DNA of 56,269 bases from Comamonadaceae bacterium (GTDB lineage Bacteria; Pseudomonadota; Gammaproteobacteria; Burkholderiales; Burkholderiaceae_C). The notes under the pieces are model-generated. The model was not told the DNA's origin and ran no database searches. It saw only the letters and a program-made list of their open reading frames with translations. Below are positions 1-7,971 of the stretch, in pieces. Position numbers and translations under genes: made by a program. Location of the stretch: assembly GCA_947447355.1 (NCBI GenBank), contig CANFJF010000017.1:1-56269 (forward strand), read 5' to 3'. Positions within the stretch are counted from its first letter, which is position 1. The number at the start of each line of letters is the position of its first letter.

Positions 1-126
1 GACACGCTCGACGAGTTGCTGGCCCAAGTCAAAGCCGCCGCCCTGCCCGGCGACCATTTGCTGTGCATGAGCAATGGCGGCTTTGGCGACATTCACGCCA
101 AGCTGCTGGACGCGCTGGCGGCCTGA
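1..126 (+). CDS. mpl: Mpl, murein tripeptide ligase, 3' end only
   Basis: Partial: the reading frame is open from the first base and ends at a TGA at 124-126, giving the last 41 residues. The C-terminal segment MSNGGFGDIHAKLLDAL matches the conserved end of UDP-N-acetylmuramate:L-alanyl-gamma-D-glutamyl-meso-diaminopimelate ligase, a Mur-ligase family enzyme that reloads recycled cell-wall tripeptide onto UDP-MurNAc in the cytoplasm. The family assignment rests on this tail alone, so the catalytic domain is not seen. It converges on the DAHP synthase gene, whose stop lies 26 bases further on. Confidence 0.75.
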   Translation, partial: DTLDELLAQVKAAALPGDHLLCMSNGGFGDIHAKLLDALAA

Positions 127-151
127 AAAGACCACCAGCCTCACTGAAAGC

Positions 152-1276
152 TCAGCGTGCGCGTCTGGCTTTTACAGACTGCGACAAGCCTTCCAGCAGC
201 TCTAAGGAATCGCCCCAGCTCAGGCAGGCGTCCGTGATGCTTTGGCCGTATGCCAGCGCCTTCGGGTCGTCCTTGCCGGGCGTGAACTTCTGCGCACCCG
301 GATTCAAGTGACTTTCCACCATCAGGCCGAAAACCTGACGTGAGCCACCGGCCACTTGGCCGGCGATGTCGCGTGCTACTTCCAGCTGCTTTTCGTGCTG
401 CTTAGAGCTGTTGGCGTGACTGCAGTCGACCATTAGCGTAGCCGGCAGTTTGGCGGCTTCCAGATCCTTGCACGCGGCGCTGACGCTGGCGGCGTCATAG
501 TTGGGTGCTTTGCCGCCGCGCAAAATGACGTGGCAGTCCGGGTTGCCATTGGTTTGCACAATCGCCACTTGGCCATTTTTGTGCACTGACAAAAAGTGGT
601 GACCCCGCGCCGCGGCCTGAATCGCATCGGTGGCGATGCGGATGTTGCCATCCGTGCCATTTTTGAAACCAATCGGGGCCGAGATGCCTGACGCCAATTC
701 GCGGTGCACCTGGCTTTCGGTGGTGCGCGCGCCGATCGCACCCCAGGCGATCAAGTCACCGATGTATTGCGGTGAAATCACGTCCAAAAACTCACTGCCC
801 GCCGGCAAGCCCATGCGGTTGATGTCGATCAGCAACTGGCGTGCAATGCGCAGACCTTCGTCGATGCGGTAGCTCTCATCTAAGTAAGGGTCATTGATGA
901 GACCCTTCCAGCCGACCGTGGTGCGGGGCTTTTCAAAGTACACACGCATCACGATTTCCAGCGTATCAGCGTATTTGTGGCGCTGCTCAAACAACTTGCG
1001 CGCGTACTCCAAAGCCGCCATTGGGTCATGAATTGAGCAAGGACCAATGACCACCAGCAGTCGGTCGTCGGTGCCCGCCATGATGTTGTGGATATTGTGG
1101 CGAGTCTGCGTGATCAGGCTCTCAACCGGCGTGCCGGCAATCGGGAAGAAGCGAATCAAATGCTCGGGAGGTGGAAGCACAGTGATGTCCTTGATGCGTT
1201 CGTCGTCGGTCTGGCTGGTTTTGAAGACGGGACTCGCATAGCGGGCTTCACTGGTGTTCTGGACTGACGCATTCAT
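152..1276 (-). CDS. aroG: 3-deoxy-7-phosphoheptulonate (DAHP) synthase, class I
   Basis: First enzyme of the shikimate pathway: condenses phosphoenolpyruvate and erythrose 4-phosphate to DAHP, feeding Phe, Tyr and Trp synthesis. The 374-residue product has the family motifs GPCSIHDP (residues 78-85), KPRTTVGWKG (about 116) and a long match to E. coli AroF/G/H, with a somewhat longer N-terminus than the usual 350 residues. ATG at 1276 is preceded by AAGGA about 10 bases upstream. Which aromatic amino acid inhibits the enzyme cannot be told from the sequence. The gene sits directly behind an apparent attenuator (leader peptide 1373-1447, terminator about 1316-1348), so its transcription is probably controlled by charged aromatic tRNAs. 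The symbol could equally be aroF or aroH. Confidence 0.95.
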   Translation of the reverse strand: MNASVQNTSEARYASPVFKTSQTDDERIKDITVLPPPEHLIRFFPIAGTPVESLITQTRHNIHNIMAGTDDRLLVVIGPCSIHDPMAALEYARKLFEQRHKYADTLEIVMRVYFEKPRTTVGWKGLINDPYLDESYRIDEGLRIARQLLIDINRMGLPAGSEFLDVISPQYIGDLIAWGAIGARTTESQVHRELASGISAPIGFKNGTDGNIRIATDAIQAAARGHHFLSVHKNGQVAIVQTNGNPDCHVILRGGKAPNYDAASVSAACKDLEAAKLPATLMVDCSHANSSKQHEKQLEVARDIAGQVAGGSRQVFGLMVESHLNPGAQKFTPGKDDPKALAYGQSITDACLSWGDSLELLEGLSQSVKARRAR

Positions 1277-1315
1277 GACGGGCTTCCTTGTGGGTTAACT
1301 GGGGAATTCGGGTGC

Positions 1316-1348
1316 AAAAAAAAACCGCCGGAAGGTCCGGCGGTTTTT
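1316..1348 (-). terminator. Rho-independent terminator of the aroG leader (attenuator)
   Basis: On the minus strand a perfect 9-bp stem (arms 1344-1336 and 1332-1324, ACCGCCGGA/TCCGGCGGT) with a 3-base loop is followed by nine T residues (1324-1316). It lies about 40 bases before the aroG start and 25 bases after the stop of the Phe/Tyr/Trp-rich leader peptide. It would also serve to end tldD transcripts. The shorter T-run on the plus strand (1344-1348) could allow weak bidirectional action. Confidence 0.9.
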
Positions 1349-1399
1349 AAGATTCAGCTGCGTTTTTTGGGCTTACGCAAGGATCTCTCTACCGCCGGA
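1336..1399 (-). promoter_or_regulatory. Antiterminator pairing in the aroG leader
   Basis: The 9-mer TCCGGCGGT occurs twice on the minus strand: inside the leader-peptide codons (1399-1391) and as the 3' arm of the terminator (1332-1324). Both are exact complements of the arm at 1344-1336. The upstream copy can therefore capture the terminator's 5' arm and prevent the hairpin, the classic 2:3 versus 3:4 switch. The upstream copy begins only four codons after the aromatic run, so a ribosome stalled early in that run would leave it free. A weaker 1:2 pairing (GCCGC in codons 4-5 with GCGGT) is also possible. Confidence 0.8.
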
Positions 1400-1447
1400 G
1401 GCGCTTGAGAACCAAAAATAAGAAAAATAAAATGCGGCTGAATGCAT
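1373..1447 (-). CDS. aroG leader peptide, rich in Phe/Tyr/Trp
   Basis: A 24-codon reading frame, ATG at 1447 and TAA at 1375-1373, with FYFSYFWF at residues 6-13: four Phe, two Tyr and one Trp within eight codons. Such a run is the hallmark of attenuation leader peptides, where scarcity of the charged tRNA stalls the ribosome. The frame overlaps the antiterminator arm and ends shortly before a strong terminator ahead of the DAHP synthase gene. No clear Shine-Dalgarno precedes the ATG; the best promoter match would start RNA very close to it, so translation may be nearly leaderless. Mixed Phe/Tyr/Trp content suggests response to general aromatic starvation rather than to one amino acid. Confidence 0.85.
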   Translation of the reverse strand: MHSAAFYFSYFWFSSASGGREILA

Positions 1448-1454
1448 AGGGGTC

Positions 1455-1481
1455 AATGTAGCACAGGTGCGTGACGTTCAA
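1455..1481 (-). promoter_or_regulatory. Possible aroG leader promoter
   Basis: On the minus strand TTGAAC (1481-1476) and TACATT (1460-1455) are 15 bases apart, the latter preceded by TG as in an extended -10. It lies right behind the tldD stop codon (1485) and would start transcription close to the leader-peptide ATG at 1447. The match is modest and the spacing short. Confidence 0.35.
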
Positions 1482-1484
1482 AAA

Positions 1485-3020
1485 TCAGGCGGTACCGCCG
1501 ACCGTCAGGCCGTCGATACGCAGGGTGGGTTGACCAACGCCCACGGGCACGCTCTGACCTTCTTTTCCGCAGGTGCCGACACCGCTGTCGAGCGCCATGT
1601 CGTTGCCCATCATGGTCACGCGCGTCAGCGCATCAGGGCCGTTGCCGACAATCGTCGCGCCCTTGACGGGGTAGAGAATTTTGCCGTTTTCAACCCAAAA
1701 CGCTTCGCTGGCTGAGAAGACGAATTTGCCAGAAGTGATGTCGACCTGACCTCCGCCGAAGTTGGTGGCGTAAAGCCCCTTCTTGATGCTCGCCACGATT
1801 TCTTCGGGCGCCTTGTCGCCCCCCAACATGTAGGTGTTGGTCATACGCGGCATTGGCGTGTGCGCGTAACTTTCGCGGCGGCCGTTGCCGGTCGGCTTGA
1901 CCTTCATCAAACGCGCATTCAACGAGTCCTGAATGTAGCCCTTCAAGATGCCGTCTTCGATCAGCACATTGCGCTGGCTGGCGTTGCCTTCATCGTCCAC
2001 ATTGAGGGAGCCACGGCGGTCGGCCAAGGTGCCATCGTCTAAAACCGTGACGCCTTTGGCTGCCACGCGCTCGCCAATGCGACCAGCGAAAGCGCTAGAA
2101 CCCTTGCGGTTGAAGTCGCCCTCAAGGCCGTGACCGATCGCTTCGTGCAACAAAATGCCGGGCCAACCAGAGCCCAACACCACGGTCATTTGACCAGCAG
2201 GCGCTGGGCGGGCCTCAAGATTGGTCAGCGCGGCTTTGACTGCAGCGTCGACATATTCGTTGAGCTGGTCTTCACCGAAATAAGCCAGGCCAAAGCGACC
2301 ACCACCGCCGGCCGAACCCACTTCGCGGCGGCTCACGCCAGCGATTTTTTGCTCGGCAATCACCGTCACGCTTAAGCGCACCAGTGGCCGCACATCGGCC
2401 GCCAACGTGCCGTCGGCGCGCGCCACCATGACCACGTCATACTCACTGGCCAGGCCAGCCATGACTTGCACCACGCGCGGGTCTTTGGCTTTGGCGAGTT
2501 TTTCGACACGCTCCAGCAATTTGACTTTAGCGGTGCTGTCGAGCGAGGCAATCGGGTCGATGTCGCTGTACAGCGAACGGCTGCCAGCCACCTTGCGGGT
2601 GTTGGTCTTGACTCGGCCGGCCTTGGTGGCGGCTGAAATGGTGCGCACGGTGCGAGCCGCGTCGAGCAGGGAGGCTTCAGAAATATCGTCCGAGTAGGCA
2701 AAAGCGGTTTTTTCGCCGCTGACAGCGCGCACGCCAACGCCTTGGTCAATGCTGAAGGAGCCCGTTTTAACGATGCCTTCTTCTAAGCTCCAGCCTTCGC
2801 TACGGGTGTATTGGAAATACAAATCAGCATCGTCCACGCCGTAAGACGTGATCTCGCCCAAGGCGCGGCGCAAATGCGCTTCGGTCAGCCCAAAAGGGGC
2901 CAACAGCAGCTTTTCAGCAATCGCCAGCCGCTCAGACGTAGCGTCGGCGTGAGGCCGGGCGCTGGGCGCAAAGAAGTCTGTTTTATGGGCCGAACCGGGG
3001 GAGGATTTGAGTGACAGCAT
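1485..3020 (-). CDS. tldD: Metalloprotease TldD
   Basis: TldD subunit of the TldD/TldE (PmbA) heterodimeric zinc protease, which removes leader peptides from modified peptides and degrades unfolded peptides in the cytosol. The 511-residue protein carries the metal-binding HEAIGHGLEGD motif (residues 292-302) and the family-typical region with SGWPGILLHEAIGH, plus the C-terminal GKEGQSVPVGVGQPTLRI segment. The N-terminus is about 30 residues longer than E. coli TldD (481). No tldE/pmbA gene is adjacent. Transcribed in the same direction as rodA (54 bases upstream) and aroG (downstream). Confidence 0.95.
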   Translation of the reverse strand: MLSLKSSPGSAHKTDFFAPSARPHADATSERLAIAEKLLLAPFGLTEAHLRRALGEITSYGVDDADLYFQYTRSEGWSLEEGIVKTGSFSIDQGVGVRAVSGEKTAFAYSDDISEASLLDAARTVRTISAATKAGRVKTNTRKVAGSRSLYSDIDPIASLDSTAKVKLLERVEKLAKAKDPRVVQVMAGLASEYDVVMVARADGTLAADVRPLVRLSVTVIAEQKIAGVSRREVGSAGGGGRFGLAYFGEDQLNEYVDAAVKAALTNLEARPAPAGQMTVVLGSGWPGILLHEAIGHGLEGDFNRKGSSAFAGRIGERVAAKGVTVLDDGTLADRRGSLNVDDEGNASQRNVLIEDGILKGYIQDSLNARLMKVKPTGNGRRESYAHTPMPRMTNTYMLGGDKAPEEIVASIKKGLYATNFGGGQVDITSGKFVFSASEAFWVENGKILYPVKGATIVGNGPDALTRVTMMGNDMALDSGVGTCGKEGQSVPVGVGQPTLRIDGLTVGGTA

Positions 3021-3074
3021 GAAGTCATTGTAGGCAGTCTGCCTGAGCCGCGCGGCAGACAGGGGTTCTACCCA

Positions 3075-4229
3075 TCAGGACTGAATCAGCCGTTTTGACT
3101 TGGCGATCGACATCAAAATACCGACGGCCAAGCCCAGCGTCACCATCGCCGTGCCGCCGTAGCTGATGAAGGGCAAAGGCACGCCGACCACCGGCAAAAT
3201 ACCGCTGACCATGCCCATGTTGACGAACGCATAGGTGAAGAAAATCATGGTCACAGCACCTGCCAACAGCCGGGCGAACAGCGTCGGCGCGTCCAGGGCA
3301 ATGGCCAACCCGCGCAAAATCAGGAAAATGAAAGCGCCGATCAAGAGCAGGTTGCCCAACAGCCCGAACTCTTCAGCAAAAGCGGCAAAAATAAAGTCGG
3401 TGGTGCGCTCTGGGATGAACTCCAGATGGGTTTGCGTACCGGCCATGAAGCCCTTACCGAAAATACCGCCGGAGCCAATCGCGATCATCCCCTGAATGAT
3501 GTGGAAACCACGGCCCAACGGGTCACGCGAAGGATCCAGCAAAGTGCAAATGCGCTGCTGTTGATAGTCGTGCAAGATCGGCCAGCGCATGCCATCGGCG
3601 CAAAGTTGCGGTTCAAACCAAACCACCAAGGCGACGATGATCAAGCCTAACAATACCGGCGGCAAGATCAGTCGCCAACTCAAGCCGGCAAAGAAAATCA
3701 CCGCAAGCCCGGCAGCCAGCACCAACAGCGAAGTGCCCAGATCAGGCTGCTTCATGATGAGCCCCACCGGCACCACCAAGAGCAGCCCCGCAGCCATAAA
3801 ATCAAGCGGGCGCAACTGGCCTTCGCGCTTTTGGAACCACCAGGCCAGCATCAGCGGCATGGCTATTTTCAAAATTTCACTGGGCTGGATGACCACGCCC
3901 AGATTGATCCAGCGTTTGGCGCCCTTCTTGGTGATGCCGAAGACCGCAACGGCCACCAACAGCGCCACCCCCAAAATGTAAAGGGGCACGGCAAACGCCA
4001 TCAGTCGCTGCGGTGGAATCTGCGCGACCACAAACATGATGGCCCCGGCAATCAGCATGTTGCGACCATGGTCGACAAAACGGCTGCCGTGGTCATAACC
4101 AGACGAGTACATGATCAAGAGCCCGGCACATGCCAGCAAAAAAACCGCAAACGCCAAGGGTCCGTCAAAACCCTGAAACAGGGGCGTGATGCGACGCAAT
4201 AAAGTAGGTTTTTCAAAAGTGACGGCCAT
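3075..4229 (-). CDS. rodA: Rod-shape SEDS glycosyltransferase RodA
   Basis: Integral membrane peptidoglycan polymerase of the SEDS family, acting with PBP2 in cell elongation. The 384-residue protein has about ten hydrophobic segments and the signature VVGVPLPFISYGGTAM near the C-terminus (about residues 347-362); the N-terminus (RRITPLFQGFDGPL) is that of RodA rather than FtsW, and a separate FtsW is encoded at 29069-30313. Normally it is found with mreBCD and mrdA; no mre or mrdA gene lies in this stretch, tldD follows it and the esterase gene diverges upstream. If mrdA is elsewhere, the elongation operon is split here. Confidence 0.93.
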   Translation of the reverse strand: MAVTFEKPTLLRRITPLFQGFDGPLAFAVFLLACAGLLIMYSSGYDHGSRFVDHGRNMLIAGAIMFVVAQIPPQRLMAFAVPLYILGVALLVAVAVFGITKKGAKRWINLGVVIQPSEILKIAMPLMLAWWFQKREGQLRPLDFMAAGLLLVVPVGLIMKQPDLGTSLLVLAAGLAVIFFAGLSWRLILPPVLLGLIIVALVVWFEPQLCADGMRWPILHDYQQQRICTLLDPSRDPLGRGFHIIQGMIAIGSGGIFGKGFMAGTQTHLEFIPERTTDFIFAAFAEEFGLLGNLLLIGAFIFLILRGLAIALDAPTLFARLLAGAVTMIFFTYAFVNMGMVSGILPVVGVPLPFISYGGTAMVTLGLAVGILMSIAKSKRLIQS

Positions 4230-4261
4230 GTTTTAATTATCCGTCAAGCTACCATAGCTCA

Positions 4262-4846
4262 ATGACTACGACGCACCTGCTTTATCTGCACGGTTTTCGC
4301 TCCTCACCGCGCTCCATGAAGGCCATAAAAATGGCCGATGCCGTTCATTCTCGCCACCCACAGGTGCATTGGTGGTGCCCACAGTTGCCGCCGTCACCCA
4401 AGGAAGCCATGGCAATGCTGATGGCCGGTACAGCCGACTGGCCGACTCAGAACATGGCGGTCGTCGGCTCGTCGCTGGGCGGGTTTTACGCGACTTGGAT
4501 CGCAGCCCAAACCGGTTGCAAAGCCGTTTTACTGAATCCTGCAGTCGACCCGGCGCGTGACTTGAGCCGTTACATTGGCAAACAAACCAGCTGGCATGAC
4601 CCACTGGAGACTTTTTTCTTCAAACCTGAGTTTGTGCAGGAACTGCGAGACCTCGAAGCCGGCCCCTTGACACACCCCGAGCGCTCGCTGGCCATCATCG
4701 CCAAGGGCGACGAAGTGCTGGACTGGCGCGAGATGAGCACTCGCTACGCGGCGACTCATCTGAACTTGCTCGAAGGCGGCGACCACGCCCTCAGTGATTT
4801 CGACGCCCACTTGGACGATGTACTGGCCTTTTTAGACTTGGCCTGA
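4262..4846 (+). CDS. YqiA-type esterase (UPF0227), alpha/beta hydrolase
   Basis: A 194-residue small serine esterase of the YqiA family. The start LLYLHGFRSSPRS is the family N-terminus with oxyanion-hole HG; the nucleophile elbow is GSSLGG (Ser71), and the catalytic His is expected in GGDHALSDF near residue 175. The physiological substrate is unknown; E. coli YqiA hydrolyses short acyl esters. In E. coli yqiA lies between cpdA and parE, so this neighbourhood differs. It is divergent from rodA (32 bases) and 40 bases ahead of the ribonuclease gene, with which it may be co-transcribed. Confidence 0.85.
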   Translation: MTTTHLLYLHGFRSSPRSMKAIKMADAVHSRHPQVHWWCPQLPPSPKEAMAMLMAGTADWPTQNMAVVGSSLGGFYATWIAAQTGCKAVLLNPAVDPARDLSRYIGKQTSWHDPLETFFFKPEFVQELRDLEAGPLTHPERSLAIIAKGDEVLDWREMSTRYAATHLNLLEGGDHALSDFDAHLDDVLAFLDLA

Positions 4847-4886
4847 AGCCGCTGAGCTAGGCTGAGCCCATGGGACAATTCGGCGC

Positions 4887-6962
4887 ATGCATACATTGTT
4901 TGAAGAAGCCGGCAAATTTCTGGCCGGCCGTATCCTGTCGGAATCCGACGCCTCACTGCAGGTCGAACTGGACTCAGGTAAAAGGGTCAAGGTCAAAGCC
5001 GCCAACGCCCTGCTGAAGTTCGAAAAACCCGCGCCCGCCGAATTGGTCGCCAAAGGCCAGTTGCTCAGTCTGGAGATTGACCTCGACCTGGCTTGGGAAT
5101 TCGCCAGCGACGAAGAGTTTGGTTTTGCCGACTTAGCGCGAGACTACTTCAGCGCCGACCCAAGCCAAGCCCCCAGCCTTGAGCAACAGGCGGCGGCCTT
5201 GTTCCGGCTGTTTGAGTCGCCGCACTACTTTCGCCGCGCTGGCAAAGGGCGCTTCAAAAAAGCCCCAGCCGACATCTTGCAACTGGCGCTGGCCGGTATC
5301 GAGAAGAAGAAACTACTCGCCGCGCAAATCACCGGCTGGGCTGAAGAACTGGCGCAAGGCCAGTGCCCAGACCCTGTGCGCGAGCAGCTTTACAAGATTC
5401 TCTTCAAGCCCGACAAAAACAGCGCTGAATACAAAGCCGTGGTCGAAGCAGCGCGCGCCACGCATTTGCAACCGCTGGACTTGCTGCAACGGGCTGGGGC
5501 GATTGCCTCGGCTTACCAGTTCCATTGGAAGCGCTTTTTATTCGAGAACTTCCCCAAAGGCACCGGCTTTCCGGCCTTGCAAGCGCCGGCTGCGCCAGAC
5601 GAATTGCCTTTGGCCGATGTGCGGGCTTTTTCCATCGACGACTCCAGTACCACCGAGATTGATGACGCGCTGTCGGTGCAAGGCTTCGGCAGCGGCACCA
5701 TCACGCTGGGCATTCACATTGCAGCGCCCGGACTTGCGGTGCAACCCGGCAGCGCCATCGACGCGCTCGGTCGGGCGCGTTTGTCAACGGTCTACATGCC
5801 CGGCTACAAGCTGACCATGCTGCCCGACGAAGTGGTGCAAAACTACACGCTGCAAGAAGGCCGCAACTGCCCGGCCTTGTCGCTCTACGTCACGCTGGAC
5901 GAAGCCACGCTCGCGATTCGCGAGACCGTCACGCGGCTTGACTTGGTGCCTATCATCAGCAACCTACGCCACGACAAACTCGACACCACCTTCACCGAAG
6001 CCTTTTTTGAAACCGCACTGGTCAGCGCCCCACCAGCCGACGTCGCCTGGAGCGTGGAGCTGTGCTTTTTGCACCGGCTGGCGCGGCACCTCAAGGCGCA
6101 GCGTGAAGTGGTGCGCGGCAAGCCCGAAAACTTCAACCGGCCTGACTACAACTTCAAGCTCGACAACCCGGGCGGCGGCGAACCGCAAGGCGATGAGGTC
6201 GTCAGCATCAGCATTCGCCAGCGCGGTGCGCCGCTTGATTTGATCGTCGCCGAGGCCATGATTTTGGCCAACAGCACCTGGGGCGAATGGCTGGCCGAGC
6301 ATGGCGTGCCGGGCATTTACCGCAGCCAAGCCAGCATGGCGCCGGGCGTCAAAGTGCGCATGGGCACCAAGGCCTTGCCACACGCTGGCATTGGCGTCAA
6401 AAGCTACGCTTGGAGCACATCACCGCTACGCCGTTATGTGGACTTGGTGAACCAGTGGCAGATCATTTCTTGCGTGCGGCATGGCCGCACCGCCGCACTG
6501 GCCGCGCCCTTCAAGCAACGCGACACCGAACTCTTCGCCATCATCTCTGGCTTCGATGCGGCGTATAGCGCTTACAACGGTTTTCAGTCCGGGATAGAGC
6601 GTTACTGGACGCTCAAGTACCTGCAACAAAACGGCATCACCGAACTCACCGCGACCTTCTTTAAAGACAACTTGGTGCGTGCCGATGACTTGCCGCTGGT
6701 GCTGCCGGCAGCGGGCGCGCAAGGCTTGCCGCGCGGCGCACGGGTGCGCGTCAAGTTGGGCGAAATTGACGAGATCACGCTGGACATCCACAGCACGGTG
6801 ATCGAGCGACTCGACACAGAGCCAGCAGACGCCGCAGCAACCGGAGAGGAGGACTTGGACTCCGAAGAATCCGAATTCGCCGCCGGCCCGATCTCGATCG
6901 CCGTGGACCTGAACGAGCCTGACAGCGATGCATCCAACGCCGCCAGCGCGCCAGCCGCCTAA
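4887..6962 (+). CDS. rnb: Ribonuclease II-type 3'-5' exoribonuclease (RNB domain)
   Basis: Processive 3'-5' RNA exonuclease. The 691-residue protein contains the RNB catalytic signature DDSSTTEIDDALSV from residue 251 (acidic metal ligands D251, D259, D260) and, later, the RRYVDLVNQWQ motif typical of RNB enzymes. The N-terminal cold-shock part is weak and the C-terminal tail is acidic and Ala/Ser-rich (about residues 635-691) instead of a clear S1 domain, as in many betaproteobacterial RNB proteins. Followed 27 bases later by a TonB-like gene. The exact subfamily (RNase II versus a diverged RNB protein) is uncertain. Confidence 0.85.
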   Translation: MHTLFEEAGKFLAGRILSESDASLQVELDSGKRVKVKAANALLKFEKPAPAELVAKGQLLSLEIDLDLAWEFASDEEFGFADLARDYFSADPSQAPSLEQQAAALFRLFESPHYFRRAGKGRFKKAPADILQLALAGIEKKKLLAAQITGWAEELAQGQCPDPVREQLYKILFKPDKNSAEYKAVVEAARATHLQPLDLLQRAGAIASAYQFHWKRFLFENFPKGTGFPALQAPAAPDELPLADVRAFSIDDSSTTEIDDALSVQGFGSGTITLGIHIAAPGLAVQPGSAIDALGRARLSTVYMPGYKLTMLPDEVVQNYTLQEGRNCPALSLYVTLDEATLAIRETVTRLDLVPIISNLRHDKLDTTFTEAFFETALVSAPPADVAWSVELCFLHRLARHLKAQREVVRGKPENFNRPDYNFKLDNPGGGEPQGDEVVSISIRQRGAPLDLIVAEAMILANSTWGEWLAEHGVPGIYRSQASMAPGVKVRMGTKALPHAGIGVKSYAWSTSPLRRYVDLVNQWQIISCVRHGRTAALAAPFKQRDTELFAIISGFDAAYSAYNGFQSGIERYWTLKYLQQNGITELTATFFKDNLVRADDLPLVLPAAGAQGLPRGARVRVKLGEIDEITLDIHSTVIERLDTEPADAAATGEEDLDSEESEFAAGPISIAVDLNEPDSDASNAASAPAA

Positions 6963-6989
6963 ACCGCGGCACACCACAGCAGCCCAACC

Positions 6990-7838
6990 GTGAAAGCGCC
7001 CGGCACCTTGCAACTGGCCTTGGGCGTATCAGTGCTGCTGCACGCCCTGCTGCTGGCCGTGCGCTGGGTTGATCCGGTGCAATTTGACAGGCTATTCCAA
7101 GACACGCCTCTGGAAGTGATCTTGGTCAACAGCAAGGTCAACGAACGGCCTGAGAAACCCTTAGCCATCGCGCAGGTGTCACTGGCTGGCGGCGGCGACT
7201 TGGACAAAGGCCGTGCCTCATCCCCCTTACCGCCTTCGGCACTGACCGATTTTGTCGCCCCCCCCGAAGATGTTCAGCGCCAGATTGAGTCGATGCAGGC
7301 GCAGCAAATGCAGCTGCTGACGCAGCTCAAAAAGCAGCTGGCCGCCACCCCTCTACACATTGACGCGCAGAAGGCAAAAGAACCTGCGCAATCCGAGCGT
7401 GACGAAAAACGCCGACAACTGATGAACACCTTGGCCGAGATCGAAAAGCGCATCAGCACCGAAAACGAGCGCCCCAAAAAACGCTATGTCAGCCCAGCCA
7501 CGCAAGAAGATGTCTACGCGCTGTATTACGACCGCTTACGGCGCAAGATTGAAAGCCAGGGCACAGCCTCCTTTCCGGCGCTCGGTGGCCAAAAACTCTA
7601 TGGCGAACTGACGATGGCGTTGACGGTCAATGTCGACGGCCAACTGCTGGCCACTGAAGTCATGCAAACCTCCGGTAACCTCCCGCTAGACCGGCAGGCG
7701 CAAAGCATCGCCATACGGTCGGCACCGTTTGGAAGCTTCACACGAGAGATGCAGCGCCAGGCAAAAGAAATTGTGATGGTTTCGCGGTTTAATTTCAGCC
7801 GGGACGACACCCTCCAGACCCGAGTCAGTCAGCCCTGA
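6990..7838 (+). CDS. TonB-like energy transducer (C-terminal TonB domain)
   Basis: A 282-residue protein with a GTG start, an N-terminal membrane anchor (about residues 5-25, LALGVSVLLHALLLAV), a charged Gln/Lys-rich stretch likely coiled coil (about 88-160) and a C-terminal domain resembling the TonB C-terminus (residues 180-275, with YDRLRRKIE and GELTMALTVNVDGQLLATEV). Such proteins span the periplasm and couple the proton-motive force to outer-membrane transport, but no ExbB/ExbD or TonB-dependent receptor is nearby and the Pro-rich spacer of classical TonB is absent. A role in envelope integrity (TolA-like) is equally possible. Located between the ribonuclease gene and mtgA. Confidence 0.75.
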   Translation: MKAPGTLQLALGVSVLLHALLLAVRWVDPVQFDRLFQDTPLEVILVNSKVNERPEKPLAIAQVSLAGGGDLDKGRASSPLPPSALTDFVAPPEDVQRQIESMQAQQMQLLTQLKKQLAATPLHIDAQKAKEPAQSERDEKRRQLMNTLAEIEKRISTENERPKKRYVSPATQEDVYALYYDRLRRKIESQGTASFPALGGQKLYGELTMALTVNVDGQLLATEVMQTSGNLPLDRQAQSIAIRSAPFGSFTREMQRQAKEIVMVSRFNFSRDDTLQTRVSQP

Positions 7839-7884
7839 GCCGATCCAGTGATCTGAATTCGCAGCAAAAGACGAGCAATAAAAA

Positions 7885-7971
7885 ATGGAACGAGACGTCG
7901 ATATGAACCACTCCATCGCCCCAAAAAAGTCAGCGCTATTGCAGCAACACATGCAAGTGAAGCAACCATGA
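7885..7971 (+). CDS. Short frame ending on the mtgA start (28 residues, doubtful)
   Basis: ATG at 7885 opens 28 codons ending in a TGA that overlaps the mtgA ATG (ATGA at 7968-7971), a geometry typical of translational coupling. There is no recognisable domain, and a clear Shine-Dalgarno is not seen. It fills the 130-base gap between the TonB-like gene and mtgA, a place where some relatives carry aroE (this comparison is from memory). It may be a coupling leader for mtgA or chance. Confidence 0.25.
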   Translation: MERDVDMNHSIAPKKSALLQQHMQVKQP

